Assembly (NCBI GenBank): GCA_002270565.1
Contig: NQMI01000018.1
Span: 186,001 to 250,000 of the forward strand
Direction of reading: 5' to 3'
Source of the DNA: Stenocarpella maydis
Taxonomy: Eukaryota > Ascomycota > Sordariomycetes > Diaporthales > Diaporthaceae
Length of the DNA stretch: 64,000 nt
Shown here: in pieces, positions 51,294 to 64,000 of the stretch
Position numbering within the stretch: the stretch's first letter is position 1
How the letters are laid out: each line of letters opens with the position of its first letter
Made by a program: the position numbers and the translations under genes
The notes under the pieces: generated by a model
The model's input: only the letters and a program-made list of their open reading frames with translations
What the model was told of the DNA's origin: nothing
The model's database searches: none

Positions 51294-53810
51294 TCAAAAA
51301 AGGCAACAGGAGCAAGACAAGATAATGAAAGGAGGATGGGAGGCCCCTGGAGGAACAAGCACAGGGCATGACGGGATCGAAACGGTTGACAGAAAACGAT
51401 GTCGGCCCCATCGGTGATCCGTCTCATCGCTTGCTTCTTTCTGAGCGGCGCGCGGGTGGCGTATGATAGTTGGATGCGCGGTTGTTCAGGCCAGAACTCT
51501 GTCAAGCGAGCCCGTTGCTTGTTCGAACTATTCTCCGAGAATATGCACTCTCTCAGACGTTCTCTCACATTCACACCCACGCACGTGCCAGACGTGGCCC
51601 TCACGAGGCCTGGACAGGACCAAAAACGTCAGACACGCGCGCTTCGGGCCTCGTCCCGGCCAGTCTAGACATTTCGGCAGATGATGTGGTGCGAGGTCCC
51701 CTGTGGCCATTGGTTACGGCCTCCCCGGTAAGGGACACCGAGGTGAGAGAAAAAAGGCGTCTCCACAATTCTTCTGCCCCAACATCAGGTGCCGTGTTGG
51801 TATCAAGTCTCATATTCCCCGTCGTTTCATTCCATTTCCGTCCCATCCGTCATCACTATGCCCGGGAAGCCTCACAAGGGTTGGGAAATGAAGAAGCATG
51901 AGGAAATGGGACGGATGAGGCAAGAAAATTGTGGAATACCTGCCTCTATGCGACGAAGATGGCTTCAAGCCAGCCTACCCTTGCCCGGCCCATTCCCCAC
52001 TATCCCGTTGATCCCATCTTTGCCCACGAACGGTGCCCAGGATCAAGACACGCCCCCCCGGGCAATATTTCAAAACCCGAGCGTGTCAGCGGTGGATGGT
52101 GTGTATTAGCACAATACTTTGTCTCCCACACCCCAGAGCCTCGATCCCTAAGAGCTCAGCGATTGGAGAACCATAATAATGGGTGAGGTGGCCCCCCCCG
52201 GGGGGGGATACTGGAAACGGGATGGCTGAACGACAGGTATTGCATGTAATAATGTGACAAAAGAAGAAGAAAATCAGGAAGAAGAAAAAGTCTGTATGGT
52301 TATGCCGCTGGGAAATAAGAAGTAGTGACTGTACAAGAAGCCGCCGCGTCTCAAGGCGTTTTAAAGAGAGGGGAGTTGCCTCGGCCCTCTCTCTCTCTCT
52401 ATGTCGGGAGCGATGATGTTGGGCTTTGTGGTTTCCCTCCGTATCTGTTTCCCTTGTTTGATGATCCTGTGCTATCCCGCACGCCCCCATCGCCAAGAGA
52501 GACAGATAGGTACTGGGAGACAACTCAGTTGGGCTGATACTTCTTGTTCGTCGCAAGTAAGCATCGCGAACGTCTTTCCTTAGACTCCAGATCCATGCAA
52601 TCAATGTAGGCCTCCCCAACCCTCTTCCTCCCTGCCCATGCCCGGCCGTCGCGCCGTCGCCGACGCCACCGCTCCCATGCCAACGTTAAAATTTCCTGTG
52701 GAATTTTTTGTCCCAAAAGAAGTGGAAACCACCCCGGGCAATGTCCCTCACCGGGGACGGCTTCTTACTCACACCCCTGCCCCCCCTTGTCCTCCGACCC
52801 CCGTCCCTCCCGAACCGCTCGGATGAGATTTTCACAATCCTCCATGCACCTCGACCCGGAGTATCCATCCGGCTGTTTGTTTGACAAGGAGGGACCAAGA
52901 CGGAAAGGGGGCCCATAGGGTACCCGGAGCCTTGGGAGCGATTGGGTCGGGGGTTCCGCTGGCGAGAAAAAAGCAACCCAGGGGGTTTTTGGTATCGTAG
53001 GTTAAAAAACGCAACAAGTAGTTTGAATAGAAGGAAACCAACTCGCATGAGGGAAGAAAAGATAATCTCCCCGAATATTTCCCAGATGGCCAAAAGTAAG
53101 CACAGGTCGCTCCGCCCCTCTCCGCCCCGCCCCCCCCCTCCCCGCCCCGCCGGCCCCCTTTCCGGTATGATGATGTTGATAAAATGATGATGAATGCATG
53201 TGATGCTTGGTTCTCGCTCTTTTTTGGATTTGCCCAACCTGGGACAAACACACAATCAAAAACAGACAGGAGTAGGAAAAACCGTCCAAGGAGAGAGAAG
53301 ACCAAAAAAAAGGGGGCTAAAAGTAAAAAGAGAAACCAGAATGTGGTTGGACCTGTTCCGATTCCAGAATGCACACCGTAAATGCAAAAGCACCGTGTTA
53401 CCCCAGCGTATCCCATTCGCATCGCATCGCCTCGTCGTGGGCTCTCGGCTCGTCTCCCGATTCTCCCACCCCGTCGAGGTCCGTTTCACTTGACGAACGC
53501 AAGGAATCCCCCCGTATGACCCCCGCGCTCATCTGTTTCCTCGTGTGGAAAAAAAAAACACAAAAAAAACCTTGAGAACCACCCCATCGTCCTATCCCCG
53601 CTCGGCCATGTCCGTTCCTGATTTACTCCCCTTCCCTCAGTCCCTTGGATCCCGCTGCCCGTCCGTCCCATCTCGTTTAATGACGCTGTGTATGTGTAGG
53701 AATACCTCTAACCCCCCCGGAAAAATCGCATCGTAATCTTCGTAACTTTCATCCATCCCAACTTCATGCACAGGGATCACTCTCCGTCCGTGCGTCCTCC
53801 CCCATATCGC
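51294..53810. other. 2.5 kb convergent region, no gene seen
   Basis: Between the facing 3' ends of TRM9 and the Myb gene. It has several homopolymer runs (G, C, A and T), for example 52187-52207 and 53545-53570. Frames reach about 190 codons but are low-complexity with no domain. Confidence 0.5.
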
Positions 53811-55565
53811 CTAGTGCCGCCTCCTGATTGCCTCCCTCCCGGCGTCCGGACTTGACCGCCCCCTCTTCCCAGACCCTGGAGTCGACGGCCTGCGACCTCC
53901 GACGCTGCTGGGCTCCCCGTATCCCAGAGGCGAGGCCTGCAGTGCGGTCTGTCTCGGGCTGGCCGTCGCGCTCGGGCTGCCGCTGGCACGGCTCAGCGAG
54001 TACGCAGGGGTCGAGTACGGGCTGACACCTGTCGTCAGCTCGGCAACGCTCGGCAGATGCATAGCCCCTGCCCCGCCCCGCTCCCTGCCGCCGGGCGTTT
54101 GGATGGGCGCCAGTCCCGGCCCCGGAGCGGGGAGCACGTGCTCGTACAGGTCGCTGGATGCTTGACGGGGCGGCAGGCTCTCCCGCCTGGGCGGCAGAGG
54201 ACCACGTCCGGGCCCCGGGGGCGGTATCGTCGGGACGGGAGGGGGTATCGCCAAGGCGTGTGGCGGCGGAGGGTGCTGGTGATGGTGCGGTGGCGGAGGT
54301 TGCTGCTGTTGTTGCGGCGGAGGCGGCTGGCCAAGATGAGGCGTGCCTCCGCGATGCGCATACCGGCCCAGTAGGTGGGGGTCGCTCCTCGGCATGCCCC
54401 CTTGCGAGTGGGAGTGCATGTGGCCCCTGGTTGGTGACTGCCGGGTGTTGTCTTGCTGCATGTTGACCGACGTAAGCGAAAAAGGGACAACGCCCGCTCG
54501 TCGGGCCATGTCGGACTCGCCCAGCTGCCAGTGCATGGCTTCGGCCGCGCGCCATGGGACTTGCATCTCCTCTGCCACTTTGGCCCACATTTCCGGCTTG
54601 AACCTACAATAGTGCAAAGCCCCACGAGTCAGTAAATCTCCGGTACGGGCGAGATCGTGAATCTTGAATCCGAGCATCTAGATGGGGGTGTGGATCCTCC
54701 TGCCGGCACTCCTGTGCCCACCGCCCACAACCCACACAGATCAGAGTGGTGGCTGGGGGGCCTCAGTCGGGCGATCCAGCCCTCTTGCTGTCCTTTTCTG
54801 GGGGCTGGATTTGCTAGCAGAGAATACAAACATGAAGGTGGCCACTGGTTGCGCAAATAGGGAAACAAATGCATGGTATGGTGACCACTCACCTCTCGTA
54901 CAGGCGTGCAAGCTTGTTCTTGCGCTCCTCATCCCACTCGCTCCGTCTCTCGAGATAGTTTTGGTAGTGCAGGCGACAACTAATCGCACTGCGCCCCGGG
55001 AGCCGTTTCGAGATGTCCTCCCACTTCATGCCACTGCCGCGCAGTTCGATGATCAGCGCGTCCTCCTCGGGGGACCATTTGCTCTGTTTCTTGGCCGGGC
55101 TTTCGGTCGTGTGCGGTGGCATGCCGCGCTTGCTTGCCGTCGATGTGGTCGGTCCCGGCCCCGGGCCCAGGCCTATCGACCCCATGCCTCCTGATGATGC
55201 TGATCCGGGCCTTTGCCCTCCCCCCCCTCCCGGTACAGCCCCTGCTGGTACATATCCTCCTCCTCCGAGGAAAGGGTATGCGCCCGGCGGAGGGTACGCC
55301 GGCGGCGGCGCGGCGTACAGAGTTCCGACTGAGGGAGCCACGCTGGCGACTGAATGCGGACCACCAAAGATGGCCGCAGCTGGTGCCAAGGTTGCCGTGG
55401 TTGCCGGCCTTGGGGGATCAGCGGCTGCTTGTGCTGCCGCTGAAGGGGGTGCCACGGGGATGGACGAAAATCGTTCTTGTAGGGGCTTCTTGGGAGTCGA
55501 GTCGGAGGACTCATTTGAGTCGGGAGGGACCTTTAGGAGAGACCTGATATCCACGGTGATGGTGT
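53811..55565 (-). CDS. Myb/SANT-domain DNA-binding protein (5' end unresolved)
   Basis: Two minus-strand exons, from at most 55565 down to 54893, then 54603-53811, with a 289-nt intron that keeps phase 2. About 484 aa follow from the GTG at 55554. A SANT/Myb repeat runs through KWSPEEDALIIELRGSGMKWEDISKRLPGRS (about 160-190 of that numbering) and HYQNYLERR. A second Myb-like helix unit, across the intron, is FKPEMWAKVAEEMQVPWRAAEAMHWQLG. The rest is Pro/Gly/Gln/His-rich, likely disordered, with Ser/Pro and basic patches at the end (KRGRSS). It is a presumed nuclear transcription factor. No ATG begins the conserved VDIRSLLKVPPDS start: an in-frame ATG at 55602 is cut off by TAA at 55569-55567. 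The true start is probably in an upstream exon spliced to CTAAG at 55570-55566. The start is unproven. Confidence 0.78.
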
Positions 55566-58500
55566 CTTAGCCCTGGTGTTGCCAATGAATGGCAGGTATC
55601 ATCGACTAAGGGGCCGTCAAGATGGGTTTTTGTGGTTGTCTTTGCGCTTCCTTCTCTTTCTCTCTAGTTGTCTGGCTCACCCCCTGCCTCCTTGCGAACG
55701 GAAGTGGAGACTCTGTAGAGCCACTGCTCGGGGGTGACGTATGCGCCTCCTCGGTGATGCCTGGCTTTTTGCGATTCAAGGCCAGCTCCGTCGGCCCCGT
55801 AACGGGCTTCTTCGCTATGTGTGGCTGTCCAGCTCAGGGCTGCCCACACTTCGTTCCTTCTCGTGCCGCTTTAGAGAAGCCAATGCTACGACCAAAGGGC
55901 CTTGGGTGTTTAGGTGATGAGTGACTGAAGGGGGATCTGCTGTAATAGAAAGGTAAAAACGATGGACGAGGCCTTGGACGCCACGCGAGGGAGGCCGAAG
56001 GCGTAAAGGGTGCCGAATGGATAAATCTGGACAAGACAAGCTTGGCACGGAGAGTTGAGGTGGCCTTCCAGGTGGCTCAGACGAGCTATTTAGAGTTATA
56101 CGGCGTGGGTCGCGTCTCGGGAAGTAAGAGATATGAACATGATTGGCGCTACGGCAGCTTCCTGTCAAGGCAGAAGAAAGGGACAGGATCCCGCTTCCAC
56201 GAGTCCCGTCCGGAGTCTCCAGTAAGCGTGGCGAGATGGCAGCCCCAGCAGCGGGTTGATACGTCTGTCAACCCGGATTTGTCAAAGTTTCCCTTTCACC
56301 GCAGAAGAGCAAGCCGCCAGTGTTGTCGTCTTCCTCTAAAGAGCATGGAGTGTGGGATGGAGGCTGGCTCGACAGGGTTGTAGCTGGGCTAGCTGCGGGA
56401 AGATGCGCCTGCAGGAAAATGATAGGAAGAAGGAGAGCAAGGAAATAAGAAGGTTAAAGGGAAAGCAAGTGATCTAGGATGTGGAGTCGCCTGTGGGGGC
56501 ATCACCGGGATCCAGACGGTAGAAGTTTGATTCTGAAAATGCTATGAGGCGAGATGCCTCAGTCAAGGACCAACGAGAAAGTACAGTCCAGGTAGACGAC
56601 GCAGAGGACGAGAAAAGAACACTAGCTAGGACAAGTACAAGGCAAGGCAGAGAGGCCGGGGGGGGGTAGTTGGAGGGGAGGGGTGTGTCCAGAATCTCAA
56701 GTCGAGGGAGCAGGCAGCCCAAGTGTCGGGTATGAGTGACTTGTGACGGGTTTGGGAGACCAGGGTTGGGTCTTAGCATGGCCGGCGCCTATATCAGGGC
56801 GAGCATTTTTCAGATATAGGGTTGATCTGGGAAAGGTCACGACCCACCGAAGGTTGCAATGTCAAAGTCGGCAGTAAGAAGTGTGATGATCACCACAGGG
56901 TTGCGGCGCCGTCTTTAGCTGGATGAACCATAGGGGCCAGGAGTGGGCAGGTGGCTCCTGCACATTACTCAAAACAAAGTCAGAAAAAGCAAAATCGTCA
57001 GAAAGGAATGGGTAGCTAGGTCGAGATGTGTAGGGGAGGCCCCCGGACGTGCGCTTACCCACCACCGAGCTGTGTGGGCCTTCCACGAGGGACACCCTGG
57101 GAGCACTTCTCGAATGCAGACCCAAGAAGGGGTTCGTTGGTGTGTGAGCTACGACTAGGGGCTGCTGACATGGCCACGAATTCATGCATGAGCTCGCTGG
57201 GCAGCCGGCTATTCCATTTACACCCCTGGTTGCGACCTGACGGATGCTCCCCTTCGGCCCATCCCCTCGATGCCGCACTGCTTGCAATGGCCTAATCGCG
57301 AGCAAGGTCCGGCATCACGCCAGCCCAGTGGGCCCAAGGACGACGCCCGCGGCTTTGCCTTTTGGGGGCCGGCCGTAGACAGGACGGGGCCCTGCTGTTG
57401 GCGAGATGCTGGCAACGGACAAACCGGAGCAGCTGTTGAGGTCAGGGCGAGGGCTTGTGGTCAGTTCGCCGACACGGTAATTATAGTTCCAGTTGCCAGG
57501 ATGGCGGCTCTAGCCATGATTCATTCTCTCGGAAGCCATTGGGGCCTGGGTCTCAACCGGACCTTCAGGGAGCCCGTAGGAATGAGTAAGGTGCACTGCT
57601 GAGGTCAGTGGATCGCGGCAATGTGGTCATTGTGTCAGTGTGCCGCATGGGTTGGTATCCGCGGTCAACTTGGGTGTGTAGGGGAGGGGGCAGCAGGAAT
57701 CCATTAACTGATGGCTGTACGGATAAGGTTGGCAAGGCCACGGATTAATTAGTATGACTGCGATGCGAGTGGCTGATCCTCGAGGCTGTGGCATAAGCGC
57801 GGGCGCATGAGCGGTGAAACCATTCCGTCCAAAGGGTCCGCGGGGTGGTTAGCGACTACCAGGGAAATCCTCTGCCTCGTCTCCAGCCGTTACAGGCGTC
57901 GGCCGTCCACGACTTCGCCGCTCCAGAAGTTGATGTCAGGGCGGAAATGAGGCTCAGAAGCATTTGAGGCTCGATTACCGGAGCCCAGTAGCTTGGATCG
58001 ACCTGGCTGGCTCAACGGTTGTGCTTAGGATTGTGGACATGACCAGCAATTGTTGCGCTTGACCACGTAGGGATCTGCATTGACTCCACGAGTCCCGGGA
58101 GCCTCTCAGGGATTGCAAACAGTTTCACTGTCAAGTCAGGGCAGTGATGTTGTAGGTATGCCCAGGCAGCGATGTCAGCGTCTGAGATACAGCGTTGGAG
58201 CCGGAGGCAGTATACTGCCGACTTGCAGCCCGAATTCCTGAAGCCCGAGCAAGTCGACATTGGGAAGGTCTCGCGTGCGCCACGCATATCTCGCTCGACA
58301 GCTTCCAGGAGTGCACATCACACGGAGGCTCGTCGCCGCTATGGCCCACCCTGGTTAGCAGCAAGGGTCGCGCGAGCGCCAGGGCTGCAACTAGGTCCCG
58401 AAGCGCTGGGCCACGGACTGCATGTCTTGAAGGTCTCGTTGTGGTGGGTTCGCGCGGCCACCGTCGGAGCGGCTGACAGCGGGCGTGAAGCCTAGGCTAA

Positions 58501-61500
58501 CTATAGCATGGACACATGGACAATGGAGATGGTGACGATGGGTTGGTGGTGCGCGCGTTCCGTCCCATCGTTCCCCATCCCTCCCAGCTCGGACACCAGC
58601 GGGATGCTGGTGGGGCCTGGCAACCTGTGCATCCGTTAGATGGTGTCGCAGTTTCGGTGGATGGCCCGAAAGTCACCGTTGGAGTCGGGACGTGAGAGAC
58701 CCAAGTCTGTGCGTACTGTGTAGTAAAACTCCCCTGGTCCAGTTTCTCCAGGCTCGATCATTTCGAGTTGTGCGTTGATTTGCCGGTCTATACTCTGTAC
58801 GGATTGGGACGAGGCTTGTCTAGACGTCTCGGAAGAGGAGGCGGGGTCCGGACCGAGAAAGGTACTCAGTGTCGACAAGGTTATTGTCGTGGCATCCTTT
58901 CGCGCCCGAAAGCATTTTTTGGCAGTGGCAGGTTGCAGCCAACACTTCAGCTTGCCGTCAGCGCGACGCGCAAACGGCTGCACATCTGCCTCTGGGACAC
59001 TCCCTGGGCAGCCGAGCGTTAGCTCACGCCTGCGTTGAAGTGATGAACTGGCGGTCAGCTCTGCGTCCTAATCTATCCCCCTCCCAACTGGATCAGCTCG
59101 CTCGGATGCCTGCCAGGGTCGGATGTAGAAAATTAAATCATCGATCTCTGATCAATGAGCATTGAGTCGCTATGGCCCATCGTTCGACGGGTCTGGTATA
59201 CGGAAGCCGTCGCCGCTTCACCGTTCTGCATTCTTAATTGACTTCGTCACGGTACAGCCCCTGTCCATGAGCCGCGATCACCAGCATCTCCGATGTCCCT
59301 CCCCTGCGCGGTACAATTCGGTACCGGATATGGTTTGGCGTGATGGTAGCTAGTGGCTTGCACATACTACGATTCACTTAGTGAAAAGGGTTGGTCCTTT
59401 GCATACCTTGTGAGAGTCGGCTTCTCCTCAATCGGGCAGCGGTGTCCACACTGAGCACCTTATGACCTTGGGTTGCCGACCTTGCCTACGCCGTAGGCAA
59501 GATTAGGTTTTATGATATGCCGTAGCACGTATATGCCTAGAGCGTGCGGAATCAGTGGGCAAGGGTCGACCCTGAACACGTAGCGGTGCTGCGCATCATC
59601 CTCATGATGGAAAAGCTGAACACGGAAGACCAAGCAGTAATAAAAAGGCGATTGGATGGTCCAGGCGCCATCAAGCCTTGGACGCACGATGCCGCATCTG
59701 CGAGATGACATTCCATACTACTTGATGCATGGTAAGGACAAGGGATGCGGCGCAAAGGTGCGCCCAGGCCGTCGTAGCTGTTGCTGCCCGAGCTACAATA
59801 GTACAAAGCGCGGGTTGTGTCTCGGGTTGTCTCTTGTGGTGCCACAAAGAATTGTAGACGTCGCCCGACACCCGCGACAAGATATATGACAGTTCTGATG
59901 CGGGCCGGAGAAAGTAACGTCTCCGAGATAATGGGCTGCCAAGCGGCGGGTGGCCATATTGTATCGTCGTAAGTTCAAGAACCCGCAATGTGTCTGCCTG
60001 CCGCCACAGATGCAGCAACCTAGGGGTCAATCCTCTCGGGAAGCTGACAAGTCAAGTGAGGGAGATCTCATGTGCGTGAACATTGTGGTGCCGGCATGAT
60101 CGGTACTGTATGTAAGGCAACCGCACCAACCAGGCGACCAGACATCCTTACTTTGTCAGTAGCCTCCCTTTAGTGATTGGACAGGATGTGAGGATGGGGA
60201 GCAAGGTAGCCTGAGGTCGGGCAGGATGTAGCCCCAAAGAGACACCGGAGCGGAGCAAAAATGCAGGTCAACCGGACGGTTTGTTGGCCTTGCATGAGGC
60301 GAGGGCTTAGGCTGGTTCGTTGGATCGCTGATGGATCGCAGGTGCATCTGCTGGGCATGATTTACCGGCCCATCTCGCCATTGTCGGGACGCTCGTTTGG
60401 TGGGCATGTCGTGAAGCCGGCGGTCAAGGCGTAGACGAGCCCCGAATATCTCTCAGTACGAATCGGCTCTGCCAAAATGCTGCGCAACCGTGCTCATGAT
60501 GCCAGGGCCGCGCTAGAAACCTTCGACACTGGAGCAGCCCACGGCGGTGTCTCCTGCGAAGCTAGATGAAGGAACGCAAGTCAGACTTCGGGCTAGTGTG
60601 ACCACTGCATTGGGTCGCGTGCTAGACCAACGCCCCCACCGTGGCTTTGGGCAGCCAGCCTCATGGTGAGGCACCGTCATCACGCGTTACGGCCCAGCTC
60701 GGCCTCGTGCCTCTGGAAAGGTCGCATCAAGGGCTTTGTTGGCAAGCTTCGTGCAAGAACCCAGCCAGGCGGTGAGTATTGCACAGGCAAGCCGGGCTCT
60801 TAGGGTAGCAAGGATGACGCAAATACATAGCTTGAGGACGCCAATTGGCACCGGTGGGCTAATTCTTGCACAAGGCCGAGAGCACTCGGATTGGAGCTAC
60901 GCGAGCCGGCTGCGTCACTGGAGCCAACGTGACCATTCAGCCCAGTATGCCGCACACTGGGGGGACAAGTCCTGAGCTTGTCCATATCTCAAGAACTCGC
61001 TTTGACTGGTCTGCCGCGGCGAGATGGGACGGCTCGGGCAGGCGTTAGGTTCCTTAGATCGCGGAGATCTCGACGACGACGTGGTACCTAGACGAATCGG
61101 TACAGTTTCGGAAATTGATTGCGAGCCGGAGCAGATGCGAAGATGCGAGATGAACCTGTCAGGGCGCACATGCGAAACCATCCAATGACCAGCTGAAGAT
61201 TCTGCAACAAGTAATAGTGCAGCTTGCTGCTGCACATGGAGTAGTCTTGTCAATCGGCCTTGCCTGTCATGCAGCAACCCTCTGAGGGTGTTGTTCTGTT
61301 TCCGTTTGTTTCGGCTGACAATCGCATCAAGGCCACAGGGAGCATGGGGGTGCCCATGCGAGACTGCAGTCTGCCGCGGCTGGTGACACCATGGAATTGC
61401 TTCTCGGCGGCACCGCTCAACGGTGCCGAGGGGAGCTGCAGTGGGCCAGATCAGACAGCGGCTCGAATTGTTTGTCCGGGGGGGGGTGGCGGTAGGCCTG

Positions 61501-62623
61501 TGATGTCCAGGGCAAGGACGAGGAGATACTTCCGGTGTGCAGAGACAGGGGACACGCGAAATCTCGAGTGAGACAACATTCGGCTCTGCGTCCAGCTGCA
61601 GCGTCGTTAACGTGGTGTCTCCGCGATGCAGCAAGGGCCTCAGACCCAGGGCCTGCAAACGGCCTGGAGATCAGATACTCCGACATGAAGGCGCATTTGA
61701 CATGGGTGGTGGTCAAACTGTGCCTGCGCAGAGCCAGCTAACAAGCGTCCGCGTGATAGTTTGGGTGTGGCGAACGAGCAAGTCAGGCCGGCCGACTGGA
61801 GTGGTTTGAAACAAAGGTCCCTCGCTGCGTACAATACTAGCCCCCGCGGACGCCGGTCATTCCGAGGATATTGGATCCCTGCGTCACCGCCCTCGCGATG
61901 TGGCCGAAACGCGTTTTAGGGCTGGAGAGAGGTGTTGTCTCACGCCGATCAGATGGTACTGGTGTATCTGCTATCGATCGTGGCGGTGCCGCCGCGCTGC
62001 GGAACGGATGCCGAGCTCGCAGAAGTGGAGCCGAAGTTGGTAGGGACTGAGAGGCCGGAGTGCAAAACAAAGGAAGGATATTGGATGCGACCCAGCGAAC
62101 ACGGTGGCAAAAGACGAGACAAGTCAAGTCAACCAAGGTGGCTGTCAGTCGTAGTGTGAAAGCTTGGTTGCTTGGATACTTGCCTGTTGGGCAGAGACAT
62201 GCGGAGTACTATGTACTTACTAATACCGGTAGTACACAGGGCTGCGGTGGTGGGGGCAGGAGGAGAGCACGCCCGACCGATAAGATAACTCGGTGCGTGC
62301 ACGGTCCAGCCATCTCTGACCAGCACTTACAAGCACGGACCACACTGCCCAGGCTGAGGCTGAACTGGGTTTTGTGAAGACCATCCTCACCATCTTTCCG
62401 AGGCGAGCACGCTCGCGGCAGCCGGACGCGCGTCGGAAAAACTCAACAAGCCTGCTTACCTGCAAACTTCTCGCGACTGCGACTGCGACCACATGTAGGA
62501 ATAGCGGGGGGATTCGGACTGAGGATTCTGGGCTTTACGCGACTGCTTGTGCGTCGTGGAGGCGTGGCCGAGATACGGCTTGAGACGTTGTTACTCTACC
62601 CATTCCAGTCTACTACAGGCACG
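55566..62623. other. about 7 kb without a recognisable gene
   Basis: Includes the Myb gene's promoter and perhaps its first exon. I scanned frames on both strands and found no known domain. The longest is a minus-strand frame at 60915-61658 with no recognisable sequence. A minus-strand frame at 58983-58636 has somewhat protein-like composition (an acidic mid-part, GPGEFYYTVRTDLGLS) but no ATG, and is left unannotated. The composition is not strongly AT-rich, so this is not an obvious RIP island. No tRNA or rRNA was seen. Confidence 0.45.
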
Positions 62624-63716
62624 ATGGCCGACGTGCCACTCGTGGTCGTCTCGGAGAGCTCATCGGCGGAGCGACGCATCACCCCATCATGGTCCATCAG
62701 CACACTCAAGGCAAAGCTCGAGACCATCACGGGAATACCTCCCTCATACCAAAGGATCATCCTTAAGACCACAGCTGAGAGCAGTGTACCCATCGAGGCC
62801 AGCGATGAGGACTCTACTCAACTCACCGCATTCCGCTTGACCGCTTATGCTGAGCTCCACGTGAGTAGATTCCCCTCCGCCTTTGTCGCGAGCTGTGCCC
62901 GTTTCTGTCCTACCAGCTACTTCGTTGAGCTTGGAGACGGAATCCTCGACCGTGGAAAAGAATCGCAATTGTAAGGGCTCTTGAGGAACGGGTGACTTGG
63001 TTCTCCAGAAGTCATGTCGCTCAGGCTTCCCGCATTTCTGAATGCCCAAGATTTGTGCGACCCAAGTGCCTGGGTGCCATGGGCCTTGTGCCCAGGGGCC
63101 ATTGCACTCAACCAAGGTGCTCGCGGCTTCCCGCGTCTGCGAGATACGGTGTTAGGTTGGGTCTCTGGCAGCGAATCCCGCGGACCAGTCCCGGGCTCGT
63201 CAATCAAAGCCGCTGACAGCAGATTAGGTCCTTGACACACGGCCTCCCGGGGCAAGGCCGAACTACACAGATGCCAGCGGTGTCGAAAAATACGTTATGC
63301 CGGAGGAAGAGTATGCCAAGAAGACCGACTCGGTGCTGGCTTGGAAGAAAGCTGAGAAGCTGGGCCGCTTCGACCCAAACGCCCCCAGCCGAGAGGAAGC
63401 CAAGATTGCGGCTTTCGCTGAGGACGTGCGCAGCCGTGGCATTGAGGCCGGGAAGCGGTGCCGCGTTGGAGGCGACGACACGCGCAGGGGTACAGTCATG
63501 TACGTGGGCGAGGTCAAGGAGATCCCCAACGGTGCGGGCGCGTGGGTCGGCATTCAGCTTGACGAACCCGTCGGCAAGAACGACGGCAGTGTCAACGGCG
63601 CCAGGTACTGGGGCGAGGCGTCGGACATGAAGCACGGTGTGTTTGTTAGGCCGGAGAGGGTGGAAATGGGAGACTTTCCTGCGATGGACGATCTGGGCGA
63701 CATGGAGGAGATTTGA
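62624..63716 (+). CDS. alf1: tubulin-folding cofactor B (CAP-Gly protein)
   Basis: Binds alpha-tubulin during tubulin folding and dimer dissociation. Exons 62624-62860 and 63228-63716, with a 367-nt intron, give 241 aa, matching human TBCB (244 aa). Residues 1 to about 82 form a ubiquitin-like domain whose last strand is completed across the splice (ELHVLDTRPPGARPNYTD). A helical linker with EKYVMPEEEYAKK and KKAEKLGRFDPN follows. The CAP-Gly domain spans about 152-225, with RRGTVMYVGEV, WVGIQLDEP, the GKNDG hallmark at 195-199, and HGVFVRPERV. The C-terminus ends in an acidic MEEI, like the DEI/EEY-type tails recognised by CAP-Gly domains. The intron is unusually long for the window but no exon could be found in it. 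Names used elsewhere are alp11 in fission yeast and ALF1 in budding yeast. Confidence 0.95.
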
Positions 63717-64000
63717 TGCTGTTCTTAGACCGGACTGGTGCACAATGGGCGCGACGCACCAGAACCATGTCGGACCTGCCCCATGCTCATGGCGCTCGTG
63801 ATGCCCAGCCCCAGAGCAGTATGGAAGCGGGCGCTTCGTCCCAAGTCCTCATAGATAGCCCGGGTTCTCGTCCAGCCGAGGAACGGTTGCCCTCGGCGAG
63901 GTTGCCTCTAAAGGACTCGTGGATCGCGGATCCCGTATCGTTCCGCGCGGCCAAACGTCTGAACGGTGCCCCGTGAGACCTTTGACGAGGTTTCACCCGA
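63717..64000. other. 3' flank of TBCB, nothing else seen
   Basis: The window ends in 284 bp of downstream sequence. A plus-strand frame starting at 63713 is a chance continuation and no other signal is seen. Confidence 0.6.

Overview
This 64 kb window is nuclear DNA from a filamentous ascomycete (Pezizomycotina, most likely a Sordariomycete; the genus cannot be fixed from the sequence). The evidence is short phased spliceosomal introns of about 55-370 nt with GT...AG ends, pyrimidine-rich leaders, a fungal P-type plasma-membrane proton pump, a bZIP/DUF3425 regulator, Hce2-type secreted proteins, a DUF7598 membrane protein and a Tc1/mariner relic carrying RIP-like C-to-T damage. I built every gene model by hand from reading-frame continuity, splice signals and family knowledge. 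No database search was run. Exon coordinates are given inside each entry.

Layout, left to right. 0-10 kb: the H+-ATPase PMA1 behind a long leader, a small ABM-domain protein (minus) and a DCAF4-like WD40 protein. 10-20 kb, all minus strand: a bZIP/DUF3425 transcription factor with a 30-Asn tract, the nucleoporin NIC96/Nup93, and an FGGY D-ribulokinase-type carbohydrate kinase. 22-34 kb: the SMN orthologue (five exons, YG box), a secreted cupredoxin, a 62-residue SERF/4F5 protein (minus) and a four-TM DUF7598 protein. 35-38 kb: two paralogous secreted Hce2-like proteins separated by an AT-rich island. 38.9-41.4 kb: the cleavage/polyadenylation factor PCF11. 42.8-46.4 kb: a divergent pair, an aldo/keto reductase that seems to lack two of the four catalytic residues, and a Gfo/Idh/MocA (dihydrodiol/D-xylose dehydrogenase-like) oxidoreductase. 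47.7-49.2 kb: the dead Tc1/mariner copy. 50-51.3 kb: the tRNA wobble-uridine methyltransferase TRM9 with polyQ inserts. 53.8-55.6 kb: a Myb/SANT protein (minus) whose first codon I could not place. Then about 7 kb without a recognisable gene, and tubulin cofactor B at 62.6-63.7 kb.

The genes do not form one pathway. Most are conserved housekeeping genes for RNA processing and tRNA modification (SMN, PCF11, TRM9), nuclear transport (NIC96), ion pumping (PMA1) and tubulin folding (TBCB). The accessory content is the Hce2 pair, the cupredoxin and the reductase pair. I found no CRISPR, rRNA or tRNA gene and no convincing new multi-gene system. The items most worth following up are the Hce2 duplication with its conserved intron phase, the apparent AKR pseudoenzyme, the unresolved start of the Myb gene and a possible tandem acceptor in PCF11.
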